DNA of 36,519 bases from Gemmatimonadota bacterium. Lineage in GTDB: Bacteria; Gemmatimonadota; Gemmatimonadetes; Gemmatimonadales; Gemmatimonadaceae. Below the pieces are notes generated by a model that saw nothing but the letters and a program-made list of their open reading frames with translations, was not told the DNA's origin and did not search any database. Location: positions 1 through 36,519 of the forward strand of contig CANGXK010000002.1 of assembly GCA_947457715.1 (NCBI GenBank), given 5' to 3'. Position numbers and translations under genes: made by a program. This document shows, one piece after another, positions 33,404 through 36,519 of this stretch; positions within the stretch are counted from its first letter, which is position 1; each line of letters begins with the position of its first letter.

Positions 33404-35613
33404 GAGCGGCCCTCCAGCGTCTGTCCGCTCACGAGGGTCTCCCGCGTCTGCGCATCGAGTGCGCGTAACAGACGCTCCAGGATCAACCCGCTCGACCACA
33501 TCGCCACTTGTTTCCGGACGCGTTCGACCTGCCGGAAGGCCACGATCGGCACGCTCCACTCCAGCAGCGGAAACAGATACGCCGCCTCGTGCGCCGGGTC
33601 GGCCACATGCTGTGACGCCAGCCCGCGGACGTCGGCGGCCAATGCCGCCGCGCGCGCCAGCATTGGCTCCTGCGGCACCTCCCCGACGGGCGGCGTCCAC
33701 ACGGCCCCCTCCAGCGAGCGCGCCACCTGCGTGAGCACCGCGCGCGCATCGTCGTCGTGGTCGAGTCGCGTGTGTTGCAGCATGCCGATCGCTTCCAGCC
33801 GCGCGAAGTCGGCGGCCACGTTGCGCACCCGCGTCTCGGAAAAGTCGATCACGTAGATGTTGCGCCGCTCGTCGACCAGGACGTTGTTGAGATTGAGATC
33901 ACCATGCGTGATCGACGTGGCCCATGATGCGGTGTAGTCGCGCAGTGCGTCCCACCGGTGCTGCAGAAAATGATACGGATTGAGGACGCTGCGCCCGAGC
34001 GGCGGGCACTCGATGCGTGGTGCGTCGAGATCGATCCCCAGCACCTCCTCGGCCACGGCGGGGAGGTTGGTGAACAACCCCCGCGGATCATGGTCGGCGA
34101 ACGGATGCACCTGCGCCACCACGGCCTGTCCGTACCACGGCCGCAGCACGTTCGTGAGCGTCTGCCGGATGGCCGTCACGGCCTCCGCCGGCGTGTCGCC
34201 GAGGTACAGCGACTCCAGCGGTTGCAGCCGCGACTCGGCGCCCGTGATGCCCAGAAAGTTATAGCGCAGCCCTGCGTACTCCCCGTGCACCGCCTGCGCC
34301 ATGAGCACGGTGGCGTTGTTCAGGATGAACGGCCGCACGTACTGGCGATACGCCGCCTCTTCGCGCGCGGTCACGGCGCGCGGACTGATCTTCAGCACAC
34401 TGGGCAGCGTGCGCCGACCGTGCCGGTCGTGCGTGTCGGTGGCGAAGGTGGACGCCATGAAGCCGCCGGTGAGGCGGCGCAGCGACACGCGGGCCTCGTC
34501 GGCAAAGGTGGAGCGGATGATCCGCTCCCACGCGTCGGCCACCGGCTCGGCCGCTTCGATGATCAACCGCTGTGCGCCGCCGTCAACAATGGTGGGTGTC
34601 GGGGCAAACCATACACGGACTCCGCGCAGCGTGGTGTCGTCGCTGGGCCAGCAGATCTCCGCCTCGTCGCCGCGGGCCAGTGCGGCCGCTGCCTCGGCCA
34701 GCGTGGTCGCACCGCCCGACTGCGGTGTGGTGTTCGGGTCAGCTGCGGCGCGCAGCGCTACCACGCGCAGCGCCTCGCCCTCGGGCGCGAACATCAGGAG
34801 CATGCATGGTCGGTCGTTCCAGATCGCCAGCGCGCCTGCAGCCCACGGTGCGATGCCGGTGGTGGCCGCCTGCGCCTCGAGGTCGGCACGCAGTCGTCCC
34901 CACGTGACGTCGCCCTCGGTGTTCCACCGCTCCGCATCGTCGAGCTCCAGCCGAACGGACTCGGCAATGCGGGCAAAGGTGGTGGCGGGCGACACGGTGT
35001 CGAGCAGATCGGTCAGTCCGTCTGCCGTGCGTACCAGCACCGTGTGCCCGGTGGACACGAGTGCGGACGCCGGCTCGAGGGCGGGGCCGGTGCCGAATTC
35101 GCCCATCCCGAAGGCGAGCCCGAGTTCGTCGAAGCGCACCAGCATCGCGGGCGCATCGGGGGCCGTCTGGAAGCGGGACACATATCCCGGCCCCCGGGCC
35201 GGCGTGCGCGAATAGCGATCGCCGGCGACGCCGGTCCAGGCGGTCCACGGTGCCGGCGACCCATCCGCGTGCCCAGTGGCACGCGCCGCCGCGACATCGG
35301 TGTGCATGGGCCACTGCGTACTGAGGCCGGCCACGGACAACACGTCGGCTACGAACGATTCCGCCACGTACACCACCTGTACCCGTTGTCCTGCCGCGCG
35401 GACACGCCGGTCGAGCGTCATCAGGCTCCGGATGCCAAGACTGGAGACAAAGGCGAGCGCCCGCAGATCCCAGATGGCGGGCACATTGGCCGCCTCGGCC
35501 TTCCAGGCATCGAGGGCGATCGCACCGGCCGCGTCGAGGCGTCCGGAGAGGATCAGCAGGTCAGCGTCGACGGTGATCTCGAGGGCCATAGAACGGAGTG
35601 CAGGGGTAAGCAT
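33400..35613 (-). CDS. STAS domain fused to aminoglycoside-phosphotransferase-like kinase
   Basis: 737 residues. The N-terminal STAS domain (about 9-105) has AIWDLRALAFVSSLGIRSL, with Ser58 in the phospho-acceptor position. A middle region (about 150-365) is unrecognised; parts such as VLVRTADGLTDLLD faintly recall PP2C/SpoIIE phosphatases but too weakly to call. The C-terminal half is a protein-kinase/APH-like fold: GGFMAST loop (383-389), Lys408 in VLKIS, Glu418/419, catalytic HGDLNLNN (570-577; Asp572, Asn577) and Asp590 in VIDFSE. It recalls the kinase-like domain TCAD9 of Aravind's ternary-complex conflict systems (memory, needs checking). The active-site residues are intact. It is coupled to the downstream STAS gene and is 42 nt after the upstream one. 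ATG 35589 is an alternative start. Confidence 0.85.
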   Translation of the reverse strand: MLTPALRSMALEITVDADLLILSGRLDAAGAIALDAWKAEAANVPAIWDLRALAFVSSLGIRSLMTLDRRVRAAGQRVQVVYVAESFVADVLSVAGLSTQWPMHTDVAAARATGHADGSPAPWTAWTGVAGDRYSRTPARGPGYVSRFQTAPDAPAMLVRFDELGLAFGMGEFGTGPALEPASALVSTGHTVLVRTADGLTDLLDTVSPATTFARIAESVRLELDDAERWNTEGDVTWGRLRADLEAQAATTGIAPWAAGALAIWNDRPCMLLMFAPEGEALRVVALRAAADPNTTPQSGGATTLAEAAAALARGDEAEICWPSDDTTLRGVRVWFAPTPTIVDGGAQRLIIEAAEPVADAWERIIRSTFADEARVSLRRLTGGFMASTFATDTHDRHGRRTLPSVLKISPRAVTAREEAAYRQYVRPFILNNATVLMAQAVHGEYAGLRYNFLGITGAESRLQPLESLYLGDTPAEAVTAIRQTLTNVLRPWYGQAVVAQVHPFADHDPRGLFTNLPAVAEEVLGIDLDAPRIECPPLGRSVLNPYHFLQHRWDALRDYTASWATSITHGDLNLNNVLVDERRNIYVIDFSETRVRNVAADFARLEAIGMLQHTRLDHDDDARAVLTQVARSLEGAVWTPPVGEVPQEPMLARAAALAADVRGLASQHVADPAHEAAYLFPLLEWSVPIVAFRQVERVRKQVAMWSSGLILERLLRALDAQTRETLVSGQTLEGRS

Positions 35614-35655
35614 CGCGCAGGGCGGCGACGCAATGGGTGGCTCAGGCGAGGCGGC

Positions 35656-36006
35656 TTAGCCGGCCAGGGTCGCGAGTGCGTCGGCTTCGGTGGCGGTCAC
35701 GTCGAACAGTCCCAGGAACCCCGACATGCGGAACAGCGTGGTGAGGTCGTCGTTGAGGCCACAGATCACCAGCGCTCCCTGCTTGGCGCGCACGCTCACG
35801 AGCGTCGTCATGAGCACGCGCAGGCCGAGGCTACTCACGAACGCTACGTTGGTCAGATCGAGCACCAGTCGATAGCCGACGTCGGGCAACAGCGCCTGGA
35901 GGCCGGCTTCGAACTCTGCCACGGTGGTGGGATCAACGCGTCCCGCTACGGCCATGATGCCGACGCCGTCTTGCCGCCGTTGGGTCAGAGTTAACACGTG
36001 GGTCAC
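35656..36006 (-). CDS. STAS-domain protein, first gene of the cassette
   Basis: 116 residues from GTG 36006, chosen because the STAS fold begins there: HVLTLTQRRQDGVGIMAVAGRVD, then LVLDLTNVAFVSSLGLRVLM with Ser59 in SSLGL, the RsbV-type phospho-acceptor position. GTG at 35997 is also possible. A long open frame upstream to 36351 is Arg/Thr-rich without STAS features. It precedes the STAS-kinase fusion by 42 nt on the same strand. With three STAS domains and one kinase-like domain in a row, it is a likely substrate or switch partner of that kinase (inference). Confidence 0.87.
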   Translation of the reverse strand: MTHVLTLTQRRQDGVGIMAVAGRVDPTTVAEFEAGLQALLPDVGYRLVLDLTNVAFVSSLGLRVLMTTLVSVRAKQGALVICGLNDDLTTLFRMSGFLGLFDVTATEADALATLAG

Positions 36007-36349
36007 GAAGGAGGGGACGAGAGACGGCGACTGGACCGTTGAGACTGGGGAACGGTAACGCGAGATGCCGCGGCCTAACAGGGTGCGCGGCGTGGGCGTG
36101 TCGGCGCATCGTGTCCGCTCGTGCGGCTCGGCGTGGGCCTCGTCCTCGACCGTCGCGGTGGTGTGATCGTCGAGCGTCCTCGACTGCACGCTGGCCGGGC
36201 TTTCGCCGCACGACCTGCGCCGGGCTTGGCGTCCCGCTCTTACCGTTGCGGCGCTCACGTGCGACGTTGCCGCTGTGTTCCGAAGACGTCTCCGGTAGCG
36301 CAGTCCGCCGCCTCCCGCTGAACACATCCCCTTGCACTGAGCGAGACGC
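36007..36349. other. Intergenic region between divergent STAS cassette and small-protein gene
   Basis: About 343 nt between the two divergent starts. Open frames on both strands are Arg-rich and match nothing I recognise. It presumably carries the promoter of the STAS operon (leftward) and of the small protein (rightward); no clear -35/-10 pair stands out. Confidence 0.45.
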
Positions 36350-36519
36350 ATGACCGAGCACCACGACGCACCGACAGCGGACCAGCCCGAGCAGCCGCTG
36401 CGCGATGACCAGCTTGACTCGATCGCGGGGGGGGCTGGTACTAACTGCGGTTACTGCGGTCGCCCCTTCGCAAGTTCTACACTTTGGATGGACCATCAGG
36501 ACCAATATCCGAACGGTTC
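36350..36519 (+). CDS. Small Cys protein with double-glycine leader-like motif, partial
   Basis: ATG at 36350 opens a frame of 56 codons still open at the window edge. Residues 17-28 read LRDDQLDSIAGG, like the end of a double-glycine leader of secreted peptides (RiPP or bacteriocin precursors; Glu/Asp-rich, L-x-x-I/V-A-G-G). The next residues AGTNCGYCGRPF contain two Cys (33, 36). From Cys33 the spacing C-x2-C-x3-F-x5-W-x2-H (His49) also fits half a C2H2 zinc finger, but a second His is not within five residues. A weak purine-rich GAGCGAGA precedes the ATG. The 3' end is needed to choose between leader peptide and zinc-binding protein. Confidence 0.55.
   Translation, partial: MTEHHDAPTADQPEQPLRDDQLDSIAGGAGTNCGYCGRPFASSTLWMDHQDQYPNG

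Noticed and set aside
33958..35994. Long + strand open frame (678 codons) opposite the STAS-kinase gene
   Set aside because: His/Arg-rich composition and no family similarity; it is the complementary strand of a strongly coding gene with high-GC third positions.

Overview
The window is high-GC, densely packed bacterial chromosome with short intergenic gaps and several 1-8 nt stop/start overlaps. Gene content (lipoproteins with classical lipoboxes, a BNR-propeller protein with a glycine-rich insert, a plant-type acyl-ACP desaturase, a reaction-centre-type dihaem cytochrome c, YHYH and phytase-like propeller lipoproteins) fits an environmental Gram-negative, most likely Gemmatimonadota. This assignment rests on gene types recalled from memory, not on a search. 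No tRNA, rRNA, CRISPR array or insertion sequence was seen.

Left third (1-12.8 kb): the 3' part of a large secreted BNR-propeller protein ends at a perfect inverted repeat and faces an operon read leftward, an ankyrin-repeat protein followed by a 960-residue regulator. That regulator joins a SARP/BTAD-like activator and an AAA/NACHT-type ATPase to one membrane segment and a C-terminal LamG lectin domain. Divergent from this operon run glpQ (lipoprotein phosphodiesterase) and ppc (PEP carboxylase). Then come an acyl-ACP desaturase and, divergently, an MsbA-like ABC exporter.

Middle (12.8-27.4 kb): a phytase-like propeller lipoprotein; a coupled pair of FAD oxidoreductase and family-2 glycosyltransferase; an RhlE-type DEAD-box helicase coupled to a YigZ/IMPACT protein; fhs (formate-tetrahydrofolate ligase); a three-gene run of NAD(P)-binding protein, membrane-anchored cupin and an SDR lacking the YxxxK motif; ilvE with a strong intrinsic terminator; then yaeQ, a patatin-like lipoprotein, a sulfite-oxidase-family protein and a PaiA-like acetyltransferase in one direction.

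Right part (27.4-36.5 kb): a dihaem cytochrome c; an intergenic 13-bp minisatellite; an orphan branched-chain-amino-acid-type binding lipoprotein; a vanadium-haloperoxidase/PAP2-like lipoprotein; a decayed YHYH-domain gene with an internal deletion, frame change and in-frame stop; and gldA-like glycerol dehydrogenase. The window closes with a leftward three-gene cassette: single STAS protein, then a STAS protein fused to an aminoglycoside-phosphotransferase-like kinase, then another single STAS protein. All three STAS domains keep the phospho-acceptor serine, and no RsbW-type HATPase kinase is present, so this may be a partner-switch module with an unusual kinase. Divergent from it is the start of a small Cys-containing protein with a double-glycine leader-like motif, cut by the window edge.
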